64,000 nucleotides of DNA from Granulicatella sp041433555 (GTDB taxonomy: Bacteria; Bacillota; Bacilli; Lactobacillales; Aerococcaceae). The DNA is taken from NCBI RefSeq assembly GCF_041433555.1, contig NZ_JAPWBR010000001.1, positions 1-64,000 on the forward strand. The letters are read 5' to 3'. Below, one piece after another: positions 1 to 8,244 of this stretch (within the stretch, counting starts at the first letter, position 1; every line of letters begins with the position of its first letter). The position numbers were made by a program, and so were the translations under genes. Below the pieces are notes generated by a model that was not told where the DNA came from, searched no databases, and was given only the letters and a program-made list of their open reading frames with translations.

Positions 1-576
1 AAACCATTCTAGTTTTTTGTTTAAAATTTCAACTATTTCTTTTCGAATTCCAAAAATAGAGATTGACCCAATAAAAAACATGGTAAGAAGGATATTCAAA
101 ATCAATTTTATATAAGAAATATTACCTTTAAATTTATACTTACTTAACGGTATATCTTTAGCCTTAATTTGAGAAAGAATTTGATTTATAATTTGAGTTT
201 CAACACGGCTATCCAATTCATTTTTGGACAAAGGTTCATTCTTATCTAATTTATCTGAATATTTCCCTAAACAAACAGTTATAACATTTTTAAAAGGATT
301 AATTCTAAACAGATTAAGATTTCTTTCTTTAGACTTATTATTTTTGTAAGTATTCCATACTGTACTTTTTCCTGCTCCATACACACCAGTAATTGCGATA
401 TTTCTGATATCATCATGACTAAAAGCATAGTCAAGAGCATCCGTGTATACTTGCTTATTTTTTTCAAGAAGATCCGGAGTTAGTGAAGTAAATGTCGTTT
501 TTCTAGTTTCATTAATTTCGTTAGCTTCATTAATTTCGATAGTCTCATTAGTTCCCATATTTTCTATTTTGTCCAT
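1..576 (-). CDS. YobI-like P-loop NTPase (N-terminal part, runs off the window)
   Basis: Open from an ATG at 576 to the window edge, 192 codons, so the C-terminus is missing. The sequence reads S-L-T-P-D-L near residue 32 and then a Walker A motif, GVYGAGKST, around residues 63-71, followed by N-P-F; this layout matches the YobI-like/KAP-type P-loop NTPase family, which is often found in defence or membrane-associated contexts. A hydrophobic stretch near residues 155-175 (ILLTMFFIGSISIFG) is a likely membrane segment. A ribosome binding site AAAGGAG lies about 15 bases upstream, a rather long spacing. The gene follows the XRE gene in the same direction with a 40-base gap, so the two may be one operon. 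The family call is from motif recognition; the biological role is inferred. Confidence 0.7.
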   Translation of the reverse strand, partial: MDKIENMGTNETIEINEANEINETRKTTFTSLTPDLLEKNKQVYTDALDYAFSHDDIRNIAITGVYGAGKSTVWNTYKNNKSKERNLNLFRINPFKNVITVCLGKYSDKLDKNEPLSKNELDSRVETQIINQILSQIKAKDIPLSKYKFKGNISYIKLILNILLTMFFIGSISIFGIRKEIVEILNKKLEWF

Positions 577-616
577 AACTTATTAATTTCCATCTCCTTT
601 TTAAAAAAATGAATTT

Positions 617-901
617 CTATTTTTTCTTTTTTATTTTAATTTCAAAATCATATCCAAATACATCTGCTATTTCTATCATTGAAAGAACTGTCGGATTGTG
701 TTGTCCCTTTTCCATTCGACAATATTGTGACTCCAACATTCCTAAAGAATGAGCCATCTCTCTCTGAGACAAACCTAACTCTAATCTCATTTTGATAATT
801 CTTAGAGAGACCTTTTGAAGATGATATTCTTCAAGCAGATTTTGCTTAAACTCAGGGCAGCGGGATTTCAATGCATTTAACCTTTTTGTTAGGTAAGTCA
901 T
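617..901 (-). CDS. XRE-family helix-turn-helix regulator
   Basis: 94 residues. The centre (about residues 35-85) is a clear XRE/Cro-type helix-turn-helix with the signature LGLSQREMAHSLGM, then YCRMEKG and P-T-V-L-S-M-I-E-I-A. The length and C-terminal position of the domain resemble HigA-type antitoxins, but no RelE/HigB-type toxin is visible next to it. The start overlaps the end of the upstream small gene by 50 bases in another frame, implying translational coupling or an uncertain start. The YobI-like NTPase gene follows 40 bases downstream. It probably represses its own operon; the perfect 30-bp palindrome at 1136-1165 is a candidate operator. Confidence 0.8.
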   Translation of the reverse strand: MTYLTKRLNALKSRCPEFKQNLLEEYHLQKVSLRIIKMRLELGLSQREMAHSLGMLESQYCRMEKGQHNPTVLSMIEIADVFGYDFEIKIKKKK

Positions 902-1109
902 CTTCAGTTTCCCCCTCTTCTGTTTCCCGACTAATTGGAATCCTTAAACATCTTTTCCCTTGCTTCCCCCGTTCCCATTTTTCACGTATTTCTGGAGAAA
1001 GCCCTTCTTCTTGTAATATCAACAAAACCGCGAAAACTTTGACTTGTTCCTCGTACGTTAAGCCTTCTACTTCGTCAATCATCTTCTTTGTTACTCTGTA
1101 TTTCGCCAT
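852..1109 (-). CDS. Small protein of unknown function upstream of the XRE gene
   Basis: 85 residues from the ATG at 1109, chosen because GGGAGGG lies 6 bases upstream; an ATG five codons earlier has no such site. The sequence is charged and soluble with a helical N-terminal half (EVEGLTYEEQVKVFAVLL) and a very acidic stretch (RETEEGETEDD) before a lysine-rich end. I recognise no domain. It overlaps the XRE gene start by 50 bases. By position it could be the partner of the regulator in a toxin-antitoxin-like pair, but nothing in the sequence proves this. Confidence 0.55.
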   Translation of the reverse strand: MAKYRVTKKMIDEVEGLTYEEQVKVFAVLLILQEEGLSPEIREKWERGKQGKRCLRIPISRETEEGETEDDLPNKKVKCIEIPLP

Positions 1110-1135
1110 AAAACTCCCTCCCAATTGTGCGGAAT

Positions 1136-1165
1136 CCCAAAATTCACTTATAAGTGAATTTTGGG
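1136..1165. repeat. Perfect 30-bp palindrome
   Basis: The two 15-base halves (CCCAAAATTCACTTA and its reverse complement) pair perfectly without a spacer. It lies between the promoter and the start of the small gene at 852-1109. A nearly identical palindrome occurs at 61339-61370. Candidate regulator-binding site or RNA hairpin; it lacks the T tract of a terminator. Confidence 0.8.
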
Positions 1166-1301
1166 CAGTTAAGCATCTCCTTTGTTTTCAAAAAACATTC
1201 TCCCAAAATCCTTATTATTAAGGCTAAAACGTATTCTTATGCCTGATTAATTTCTTTTGCTCCTCCATTGTAAGACATTTTTATAAAAGCGTTTACACTT
1301 A

Positions 1302-1330
1302 ATTATAACCTGCTATAAACCTTATAGCAA
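1302..1330 (-). promoter_or_regulatory. Predicted SigA promoter of the small gene/XRE/NTPase operon
   Basis: On the minus strand TTGCTA (1330-1325) and TATAAT (1307-1302) are separated by 17 bases, close to the sigma-70 consensus. It would give a leader of about 190 bases containing the palindrome. The rest of the 1166-1483 interval is AT-rich with no gene that I can support. Confidence 0.55.
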
Positions 1331-1483
1331 TAGTGTTTTTGAGGAAATAAATTTTTTTGATTATTTTTTCAATTTTTTTCTTTCTTTATAACTTCCTAAA
1401 ACTACTATTCAATAGAGGAATAATTAGAAGACGATAGATATGGAAAAGTGGCTAAAGCAGATATCTGCTTTAGCCACCCTGTA

Positions 1484-2761
1484 TTAATGGACATTCTTCG
1501 ATAAAACTGAAAGAATCGCATCTACATCATTTGAACTATCTGTTTTTACTAAACCTGTCTCAGTTCTACTAAATAGAGAATGAATTATTATAATCCTTTC
1601 TTCTTGCGCAATATCTGTTCCTGCATAAGTTAGAGCTTGATAGAACCTTGTTAAAGCAGCTTTTTGTTCATATTCAGTAGCCAGATGATGATTTGACATT
1701 ACTATCTTTATCAGTACTCTAATTATGTAAACAAAGAAAGATATAATTGAAACTAATATAAACGATTTAGAAATAAAAGGAATTTCTTGAATAGTATCCA
1801 ACGAATAATCGTGTATAACCATCACTAATCCTGTTAAAAAGCCTACTAGAGCTAGTGCAGAAACAATAAGAACCCACGTCCAATATTTTGCCTTTTCCCT
1901 ATATTCTTTCGAACGATTATACCAAAGTTCTTCAGGAGCTTCTAAAGACAGTTTATTCTTATACGTCTCTTCTAAATCATTGAGCCTAGCTTCTTTTCCT
2001 TCTTGCCAGATATTTATTGAACTCTGAAACTCTTTCAACTCTATAGATTTTTCGTCAAACTGTTGCTGAATTTCGTTATGTTTTGTTTCTATAAAAGTTG
2101 TTATTTCTTTATATTGTTCATTTGAATCATCACTTATTTCTTGTAGTTTACTCTTTATAGGCAAAACTATATTAGTTTCAAAATCATCCTTACTTTCCTT
2201 AAGATCTGAGAAATGTTGTTTCAGCAGATATAACGCAGGATAAAACCTATATTGAGATGTACTTGATAAATCATAACCAATCTCATACATATTTTTGGAT
2301 AATCGAATAAAATTAATTACTGCTTCCCTAAGATTATTTGTTAAATGTTGAATATAAAAAGAAACAAAGTTTTTTATTTTTCCAAACTCTGCATCTCTAT
2401 CGATGGGCGAACTCATTGAGATTTTATACAAATATTTATCTGTCTCTATCTCTTCCCGATTACTTGGTATATTATTATAAAAATAATTACGTATACTCTC
2501 TGAGTCTAATTCTTCTATAGTTGATAAATACTCTCTTACCCTAGTAATGTTCTTATTTAAAATTTCCCATTCTTGAGAATAACCCTCTCTCGATACTGAA
2601 TTCCAATATTCAAAATTACTTTTAGAAATTCTCTCTAATTCATCAAAAGTATATTCCTCATTCTGATGATTATAATTGATTACATATTGTTCTTCTATCG
2701 AAAATCTAAATAAAATTTTATTATCCAAAAAATTGGAAATCTGTTTCTTCGTAAAGCCCAT
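1484..2761 (-). CDS. DUF6161-like membrane protein with coiled coil
   Basis: 425 residues, starting at an ATG preceded by AAAGGTG. The first 180 residues are soluble, residues about 190-275 are strongly helical and charged (coiled-coil-like, with many Q, E and K), and two hydrophobic segments follow near residues 293-318 (WVLIVSALALVGFLTGLVMV) and 330-352. The C-terminal domain contains SNHHLATEYEQKA and then E-R-I-I-I-I-H-S-L-F, features I associate with the DUF6161 family. It stands alone, opposite to nothing and about 375 bases upstream of the XRE operon promoter. Function unknown; its surroundings suggest an accessory or defence role (inference). Confidence 0.6.
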   Translation of the reverse strand: MGFTKKQISNFLDNKILFRFSIEEQYVINYNHQNEEYTFDELERISKSNFEYWNSVSREGYSQEWEILNKNITRVREYLSTIEELDSESIRNYFYNNIPSNREEIETDKYLYKISMSSPIDRDAEFGKIKNFVSFYIQHLTNNLREAVINFIRLSKNMYEIGYDLSSTSQYRFYPALYLLKQHFSDLKESKDDFETNIVLPIKSKLQEISDDSNEQYKEITTFIETKHNEIQQQFDEKSIELKEFQSSINIWQEGKEARLNDLEETYKNKLSLEAPEELWYNRSKEYREKAKYWTWVLIVSALALVGFLTGLVMVIHDYSLDTIQEIPFISKSFILVSIISFFVYIIRVLIKIVMSNHHLATEYEQKAALTRFYQALTYAGTDIAQEERIIIIHSLFSRTETGLVKTDSSNDVDAILSVLSKNVH

Positions 2762-3178
2762 AAAAACACCTTTCTAAATTTACTAACTTTTTTTACTGCT
2801 TAGTTTATCTTAATATAGCTAAGCGTTTCCCTTTTTCTTATGAATAGTCACCTAACTAATCTACGATATCTCTTTCAGTTTTAAATCCTCACTTCTCACC
2901 CATCCATACAATAAAAAATTAACATATACGATAATTATCACATATGAAAATTTTGCTCTCTTCTGTTACTATTTTGCTGTTTTCATAAAATTAACTGACG
3001 GTTATATTATTAAATAACAAAATTATTTACAGAGTAAAAGTATTATTATAATATTGTTTTTAGAGGTTGTGTCGTGCAAACGCACGGTCCCGTGTGGCTA
3101 CCCTTAATCGTTGTAATTTATTATAAAATAACCAAATCAGTAGGATTTCAAAGAAAGACTACTAAGGAGGTGATTACG
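2762..3178. other. AT-rich intergenic region
   Basis: No gene could be supported on either strand between the DUF6161-like gene and the small peptide at 3179. Around 3065-3105 there is a GC-richer patch with short inverted repeats (CGTGC/GCACG) that could be the 5' structured leader of the small peptide mRNA. Confidence 0.4.
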
Positions 3179-3340
3179 ATGAAAAAAATCTCATTAATTA
3201 TTTCATTTTTACAATTACTAATTGATGCTTCGAATTTTATCATCTTAAACAATATTCCAAATTACTTAGATACGATTAAACAATGGGTAGTTTGCAGGGC
3301 AGAGCCTCTATATATGACTTACAAAAGAAACCTGTCTTAA
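3179..3340 (+). CDS. Small hydrophobic peptide, possible type I toxin
   Basis: 53 residues starting MKKISLIISFLQLLID, preceded by a near-perfect AAGGAGGTGATTACG site; a start further upstream has no such site. The N-terminal half is one hydrophobic helix-forming segment. The very strong ribosome binding site of the form GGAGGTGAT, the short hydrophobic product and an immediate terminator resemble holin-like or type I toxin genes of Lactobacillales, but the sequence does not match a family that I can name. The stop codon sits inside the terminator hairpin loop. An antisense RNA could not be located by eye. Confidence 0.45.
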   Translation: MKKISLIISFLQLLIDASNFIILNNIPNYLDTIKQWVVCRAEPLYMTYKRNLS

Positions 3341-3357
3341 ATGGTAGGTTTTTTGTT
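3329..3357 (+). terminator. Terminator of the small peptide mRNA
   Basis: AAACCT pairs with AGGTTT around a loop of about 15 bases and is followed by a T tract on the plus strand. Confidence 0.55.
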
Positions 3358-3425
3358 TTATCTCATTCCATCATTTTAAGTATTATTTTTCCCACTACTA
3401 TCCATTTTTTGTTTAACCCACACAA

Positions 3426-3450
3426 AAAAACCGAGGCACTCGCCCCGGCT
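3426..3450 (-). terminator. Terminator of the lipoprotein hydrolase gene
   Basis: On the minus strand CCGGGG and CCTCGG form a GC-rich stem followed by seven T residues, about 40 bases after the stop codon at 3486. Confidence 0.75.
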
Positions 3451-3485
3451 TCTCCTGTTTGTTGTATTTAATTTTCTATGTCGCT

Positions 3486-4376
3486 TTACTTCATCCCATT
3501 ATAAATCTCATCCGCAATCTCAAACCCAATTTGTGCTTGCTGCTCTGGCGTTAAGGCATGGCCTGTGTCCTCCAGCGTTGTGAGGCGGGCATCTTTTAGG
3601 CGCTTCATTGCTTTTTGGGAGGCCGTGAGTGGCACGATATTGTCATCTTTGCCGTGATAAATATGCACAGGGATCGCGAGCTTGTCTAGGTTCGCGTAAG
3701 GATCCATGTCGTAGATGTCCGTAATGTATTTCTTCCCGATTTTCGTGCCGAGTAAGTTAAAGGTCTCGGGTACTTCATCTAGTTTCGGGAAGCTACTTCG
3801 GATATCGTCCGGCAGTGAAAATGCTGGATAGAACAAGAAGAGGCCTGCGATATTGGTAACTTCTTCTGCCGTAAGTGCCGTGACGAGTCCTCCTTGGCTA
3901 CTTCCCATGAGATAAATTTTCTGCGGATTGACATACTCCAGCCCGCTTGCGATACGGATAGCGTCTTTCAAGTTTTGCACTTCGGTTAGAACCGACATCT
4001 CAGTCGTCAACCCTTCACTCATCGGAGAAGATGAAGACGACCCTCCTGCAAATTCCAAACTGAAGACTGCAATGCCAGCCTTCGCCAACGCCTTCTGTAC
4101 TTCTTCCTCGTGTTCGACGTTCGCGCCAAGTCCGTGGCTAAAAATCACGAGTGGCACCCGTCCTTCTACGTCTGGAACAAAGGCACGGGCGTAGATATCC
4201 TTGCCATTACTATCAAAATCATATTCTTTTATGGTATACGTGCCGTCTGTCTTCACTTCGACATGCGGCGCTTGTGTGGTTTGTGGCGTCTGCGCGGTGG
4301 TCGCCTGGTTCGTAGTCGTCGTCCCACACGCTGCTAAGAGGAGCGCCACGCTGATTCCCATTAATACTTTTTTCAT
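3486..4376 (-). CDS. Lipoprotein alpha/beta hydrolase
   Basis: 296 residues. The first 17 residues are a lipoprotein signal peptide ending in the lipobox LLAAC, followed by a T/Q-rich linker (about residues 18-40), so the enzyme should be anchored on the outer face of the membrane. The rest is an alpha/beta hydrolase: an oxyanion-hole H-G-L-G near residue 81, the nucleophile elbow GSSQGG near residue 159 (serine nucleophile), an acidic residue in HGKDDNIVP near 242 and a final histidine in DTGHA near 273. The substrate cannot be told from sequence; dienelactone hydrolase-like esterases and acyl hydrolases share this layout. It is the last gene downstream of the YjjG-like gene and has its own terminator. 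Confidence 0.85.
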   Translation of the reverse strand: MKKVLMGISVALLLAACGTTTTNQATTAQTPQTTQAPHVEVKTDGTYTIKEYDFDSNGKDIYARAFVPDVEGRVPLVIFSHGLGANVEHEEEVQKALAKAGIAVFSLEFAGGSSSSSPMSEGLTTEMSVLTEVQNLKDAIRIASGLEYVNPQKIYLMGSSQGGLVTALTAEEVTNIAGLFLFYPAFSLPDDIRSSFPKLDEVPETFNLLGTKIGKKYITDIYDMDPYANLDKLAIPVHIYHGKDDNIVPLTASQKAMKRLKDARLTTLEDTGHALTPEQQAQIGFEIADEIYNGMK

Positions 4377-4463
4377 TCATGTCCAACTTTCATTTTTGGT
4401 AGGGTCTTTGCCCTTTTAAGTAGTCTACCCGCTAAATGTGCGAACCTCAACTTTTTTGCATAA

Positions 4464-4495
4464 AAAATCGACCGCAAGTTCTCCCTGCAGTCGCA
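4464..4495 (-). terminator. Terminator after the YjjG-like gene
   Basis: Minus-strand stem CGACTGCA/TTGCGGTCG followed by six T residues, just after the stop codon at 4503. It probably ends the membrane-protein array operon. Confidence 0.65.
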
Positions 4496-4502
4496 TCATT
4501 GT

Positions 4503-5189
4503 TTATACTAAAAATTCCAATAATTCCTCGTAGCTTCTCACTTCTACGGTTGGCTTAATCGTGGTTCTGTTTTCTTTTGCCGCTAAGTTCATCCAAATCG
4601 TGTCGATGCCGGCGTTAATCCCACCTTGGATATCCGCTGTTAGCGAGTCGCCGATGATGACGGCTTTATCCTTGTCGTAGTCTGGAATCGCACTGGCCAC
4701 ACGTTCGAAGAAGACTTCACTTGGCTTTTGCGCCCCGACTTCTTCCGAGATAAAGACCTTCTTGAAGTATTGGGCAATCGGTGAATTCGAGAGACGGCCT
4801 TTTTGAATCGTCGTAATGCCGTTTGTGGCAGCGTATAAGTCGTATCCAGCGTCACGTAATGCTTGAAGCAACTCCTCTGCTCCTTCGTACGTTTGCCCTT
4901 GCGTCCCGAGGATGGCTTCGTACTCTGCCGCAAGTTCCTTTCCGTCTTTTTCAAAACCGAAGTGGTCAAACAACTTAGCAAAGCGCGTTTCGACTAACTC
5001 CTCACGCGTGATTTCGTCCTTTTCCAACGAACGCCACATGGCACGATTCATCGGCACGTAGACGTCGATATACGCCTCAACATCGTCCACGCCCTGCTTC
5101 TCCAAGAGCTTCGTGAGCGCGTAATTCTCGGCCGAATGGAAGTCCCAGAGCGTTGAATCCAGGTCGAATAGTAGTGTTTTATAAATCAT
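4503..5189 (-). CDS. YjjG-family HAD pyrimidine nucleotidase
   Basis: 228 residues, the usual length for the YjjG/YfnB family of HAD phosphatases that dephosphorylate non-canonical pyrimidine nucleotides (family knowledge). HAD motif I is FDLDSTLWDF at residues 8-17, motif II is the T in AATNGI near 121, motif III is the lysine in QKPSEVFF near 154, and motif IV is GDSLTADIQGG near 177. The protein is cytosolic. The gene starts 25 bases after the last member of the two-helix membrane-protein array and has a GAGG site upstream; it may be co-transcribed with the array, though no functional link is evident. Confidence 0.88.
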   Translation of the reverse strand: MIYKTLLFDLDSTLWDFHSAENYALTKLLEKQGVDDVEAYIDVYVPMNRAMWRSLEKDEITREELVETRFAKLFDHFGFEKDGKELAAEYEAILGTQGQTYEGAEELLQALRDAGYDLYAATNGITTIQKGRLSNSPIAQYFKKVFISEEVGAQKPSEVFFERVASAIPDYDKDKAVIIGDSLTADIQGGINAGIDTIWMNLAAKENRTTIKPTVEVRSYEELLEFLV

Positions 5190-5213
5190 GTTCCTAACCT
5201 CTTTTTTGGTTAA

Positions 5214-5678
5214 TTATAACCCGTAAGTTTTGTATTTTTTAACGAGCAACTTCGCGCGTTTCACGTAGTCGTTTTCGTTTCCGCTAAGTGCCTCGAGTGC
5301 TTCTTGGGCAACCGGCAAGAGTGCGCGGATGTCTTTTTGGATGAAGAGCTGGTTACGTACGTCTAACGCCTTTGCAAAAAATAACCCAAACATCCACACG
5401 ATGACAAGCGGGAAGAACACGAGCATTTCTTCGTTACTGAGGGTGATCATAAAGTTCTCTGATTTCCCACCATTCACATGGAAAATAAATGCCACGAGTC
5501 CAATCGTCAGGAGCACGAGGATCCCCACGAGGACGTAAAAATACTTCATGAGATGCTGCACTCCCGGACTTTCATACGGCAGCTCGATGTCTAGACCGCT
5601 CTCTCCGACAAGGCGCTCGGTCAGTGCGCGAAACTCTTGTGCTTCATTTTTTCTGTATCGAATTCTTTGTAAATCCAT
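5214..5678 (-). CDS. Two-helix membrane protein, array 1 unit (most distal)
   Basis: 154 residues. N-terminal amphipathic segment with the array signature EFRALTERLVGESG..ELP (about residues 14-34), two membrane helices near 44-67 and 84-105 separated by a polar loop, and a helical C-terminal tail ending in KYKTYGL. The same plan and signature are shared by seven other genes between 5.7 and 10.0 kb. This copy ends close to the consensus Y-G-L seen in the first gene of the array. No catalytic motif is visible and I do not recognise the family. It lies 11 bases after its neighbour, so it is part of one operon. Confidence 0.75.
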   Translation of the reverse strand: MDLQRIRYRKNEAQEFRALTERLVGESGLDIELPYESPGVQHLMKYFYVLVGILVLLTIGLVAFIFHVNGGKSENFMITLSNEEMLVFFPLVIVWMFGLFFAKALDVRNQLFIQKDIRALLPVAQEALEALSGNENDYVKRAKLLVKKYKTYGL

Positions 5679-5689
5679 AATGCTCCTCC

Positions 5690-6196
5690 TTACACACGTT
5701 CCACCAATGTCACGACACGGCGGACGTCATTGTAGCGGTCCACGAGTCGTTCGGCGCGTTTTAATTCCAACGCTAAATAACTGCGGTCTTCTTCACGTAA
5801 CACGATAATGGCTTCATCGATGATATCCAGCAGGGCAGATAGTTCCTGCCAGCGCTTGTTTTGCTCGCGGCGATATAAAATCGCTGTGATAATGAGTAAC
5901 ACCGACCATATCAAGAGCAGTGCGGAAAATCCGAATGCTAAAATCCCAAGGACTTGTACGAATCCGACAATGTTTCCACCGATTTCAACAAATAGATAGA
6001 CCAGTCCTGCCACTAGGAGCGCTGCGATAATCGATACGACTCCGAGTAAGAGCGATAGGAACACCCCGCGTTTCGTTTCTTCTGGAAATTCGGCAGGAAT
6101 GCCGCTTTCCGTTACGAGTCGCTCGGCAACGGTGCGCACTTCCTTCACTTCTTTTTGATTCACTGCGAGTCTTCTTGGATATCCTAAAATAAGCAT
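5690..6196 (-). CDS. Two-helix membrane protein, array 1 unit
   Basis: 168 residues. Signature EVRTVAERLVTESG....FPEE at about residues 20-42, two long hydrophobic segments near 48-72 and 80-108, and a C-terminal helix with LLDIIDEAIIVLREED and RAERLVDRYNDV. Closest in its N-terminus to the unit at 5214-5678 (both read ERLV-ESG), suggesting a recent duplication between the two. A TTCCTCC-type (reverse) ribosome site precedes the start at 6196. Function unknown. Confidence 0.75.
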   Translation of the reverse strand: MLILGYPRRLAVNQKEVKEVRTVAERLVTESGIPAEFPEETKRGVFLSLLLGVVSIIAALLVAGLVYLFVEIGGNIVGFVQVLGILAFGFSALLLIWSVLLIITAILYRREQNKRWQELSALLDIIDEAIIVLREEDRSYLALELKRAERLVDRYNDVRRVVTLVERV

Positions 6197-6207
6197 CTAC
6201 TTCCTCC

Positions 6208-6681
6208 TTAGAACCGGTAATTACGTTGTAAGTCATCGACGTAATTTTCTAAATCGATGACTTCTTGTGAAACCACGCCATTTCCTTCTTCATATTGGCG
6301 AGCGATTTCGTCTTTCGCGTGTTCGAGTAAGAAGAGCGTTTCTTTTACAAGGGAACGACGCGCCAGCCAGAGAATGAGGATGAAAAGCGCAATCAATGCC
6401 ACCCACAAAATCGGAACCCACCAGTACGGTAACATTCGGTCCATGACTGGTGAGGATTTCCTTGAAAAGAGCATATAGATTGAGCCAAGGATGGCCGCCA
6501 GGAAGCCTGTCGTCATAATCGTATAGAGCGTGATGATTCCAAAGAAGAGCATACAAAAGAGTCGAACCTGACGATTATCTCTTGGCAGGACGCGCGGTTG
6601 TTTGCTTCTACGGTTTACAATGCGAATGAGTTCACGCAGTCTTGTCGTTTGAGACTGCCAAATCGTTTTTTTATAGTTCAT
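6208..6681 (-). CDS. Two-helix membrane protein, array 1 unit
   Basis: 157 residues with a more basic N-terminus than its neighbours: TRLRELIRIVNRRSKQ..LP. Two hydrophobic segments near residues 43-67 and 85-110 flank a short polar loop, and the C-terminus is a charged helix ending NYRF. The divergence of the N-terminal segment while the plan is kept suggests that array members have specialised. AGGAGG lies upstream of the ATG and only 9 bases separate it from the 342-residue member. Function unknown. Confidence 0.75.
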   Translation of the reverse strand: MNYKKTIWQSQTTRLRELIRIVNRRSKQPRVLPRDNRQVRLFCMLFFGIITLYTIMTTGFLAAILGSIYMLFSRKSSPVMDRMLPYWWVPILWVALIALFILILWLARRSLVKETLFLLEHAKDEIARQYEEGNGVVSQEVIDLENYVDDLQRNYRF

Positions 6682-6690
6682 AATGTCCTC

Positions 6691-7719
6691 CTAATAGTAC
6701 TTATGTGCTTTTTTCAAAAATTTTTGTAACTCTGCTACTTCATCTGGTGCAGCTGTGGTTTGACTCCACTCTTCGACTTCGTGGTCTGCCAGTGCCAATA
6801 GTTCTTTCCATTCCTTAAACGTTTCTCTGCGGTGCCAAGCTAAGACGGCAACGAAGGCGGCAATCGGTATGCACCAGATAACGACAAATGGCCAAATGAA
6901 GGCAAGATATCCAAACGCGACGTTCAATTGCAACGTCACTAGGCAGGCGATGAAAAGTTTCAAATACGTAAAGAATCCAGATACTAGTCCGATGACGATG
7001 CCAGCAATTGCGACCGTAATCAGGACGTAGATGCGTAGCCAATAAGAGCTTTTTGGAAGCTGTGCTCCTCGTCCGTTTATCTTCAAGACAAGCTTCAATA
7101 GTCTTCTTAAGGCGCGAACTCTTGAAGATTCGACACTTGTTAGGCGTTTCTGTACTTCGTGTTCTTTGCTCACTTTCTCCATCGCAGTGCCGACACTCGT
7201 AGCGGCGGCTTGTACTGTTTCCTTCAATTTAGAAGGTTTGCCAAGCGTTGCATGTTCCTGTAAATACGCCTCTAGCGCTTCAACGGCTTCGCGGCTGGCT
7301 TCTCTTGGTGCAGCTTTCCACGTCGCCACTTCTTCATTTCCACGAGCTACGAGTTTTTTCCATTCCCAACGAACGGATCTGTGGCAGCAGTAGAGAACAA
7401 CGGCTAGGGCCGCAAACATGATGCCAAAGTGAATTGCCAAGCCGAAGAGGACCCTGACTACGTCTGCGATTAGCTCTGAATTCCACGTTTCAAACATCAA
7501 GGCGAGTGTATGAAACAAGCCCGATTCGACCACAACCATGCTTCCGAACACCACCACTCCGCACACCACTGCAGCGACACTAAGGAATGTTATAATAGCG
7601 CGCAACAGCGAAAAGCTCATCGGTAGTGTGCCTTCTTCCCCATTTTGCTCGGCCACTGCTCCAATCAACTGGCGCAGTTGTCTTACGTTGCGTTCCTTCA
7701 CTCTTCGTTTCTTATTCAT
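6691..7719 (-). CDS. Double-length array 1 member (two fused two-helix units)
   Basis: 342 residues from the ATG at 7719, chosen because GGAGG lies 7 bases upstream; an ATG two codons earlier overlaps that site. It contains two tandem copies of the array unit: VRQLRQLIGAVAEQNG..LP followed by two membrane helices in the first half, then VRALRRLLKLVLKINGRG..LP and two more helices in the second half. A charged helical linker (about residues 150-195) joins them. This is an in-frame fusion of two array units, so it should span the membrane four times. Function unknown. Confidence 0.78.
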   Translation of the reverse strand: MNKKRRVKERNVRQLRQLIGAVAEQNGEEGTLPMSFSLLRAIITFLSVAAVVCGVVVFGSMVVVESGLFHTLALMFETWNSELIADVVRVLFGLAIHFGIMFAALAVVLYCCHRSVRWEWKKLVARGNEEVATWKAAPREASREAVEALEAYLQEHATLGKPSKLKETVQAAATSVGTAMEKVSKEHEVQKRLTSVESSRVRALRRLLKLVLKINGRGAQLPKSSYWLRIYVLITVAIAGIVIGLVSGFFTYLKLFIACLVTLQLNVAFGYLAFIWPFVVIWCIPIAAFVAVLAWHRRETFKEWKELLALADHEVEEWSQTTAAPDEVAELQKFLKKAHKYY

Positions 7720-7747
7720 TGTCATTCCTCCTGACGTTCAAGGGTTG

Positions 7748-8224
7748 TTAAAGGTCGTAGTCTAATCGCAACTCCTCTAAATGATATTTTAATGCCTTTA
7801 CAGCATGCGGAATCTCTGCAGATGGAGTGTGTTCCCATTTCGCGAGCTCTTCATTCGCTCTTGCAACGACTTCTCTCACATCTTGTTTTTGAAGATGCAG
7901 TTGCAAGAAATATAAAAAGAGCATCATTATTGGAAGAAATACGATAATGTACGGTTCATATCTAACATATTCCAGCGCATACTTCACAGCATATTGATTT
8001 CCTTCGTTCCAAGCTTTCAAGAAATTAAAGATTCCTCCTACCTTCTTATTTAATGACAATAGATAAAATATTTCGAACAACATAAAAATATTAAATATAA
8101 TCTTTGGAATATATCTATATGGTCGCACTTTAATTGTCTCTTCTTCCATACTAGATAAAGCCACGACCTCATTGACTAATTGTTGTAGTCTAGCAATTCT
8201 TTTCTCTTCAAATCTTCTCTTCAT
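7748..8224 (-). CDS. Two-helix membrane protein, array 1 unit
   Basis: 158 residues. N-terminal signature RIARLQQLVNEVVALSS, then hydrophobic segments near residues 36-56 and 82-105 (with an unusually Y- and F-rich second helix) and a charged helical tail ending RLDYDL. Lower GC than the preceding members. It lies between the double-length member and the 161-residue member with short gaps, so it is part of the same minus-strand transcript. Function unknown. Confidence 0.72.
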   Translation of the reverse strand: MKRRFEEKRIARLQQLVNEVVALSSMEEETIKVRPYRYIPKIIFNIFMLFEIFYLLSLNKKVGGIFNFLKAWNEGNQYAVKYALEYVRYEPYIIVFLPIMMLFLYFLQLHLQKQDVREVVARANEELAKWEHTPSAEIPHAVKALKYHLEELRLDYDL

Positions 8225-8244
8225 CTTTTATTTCCCCAAAAATT

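Noticed and set aside
279..467. 62-codon open frame on the minus strand
   Set aside because: Out of frame within the YobI-like NTPase gene, which has the Walker A motif in the other frame.
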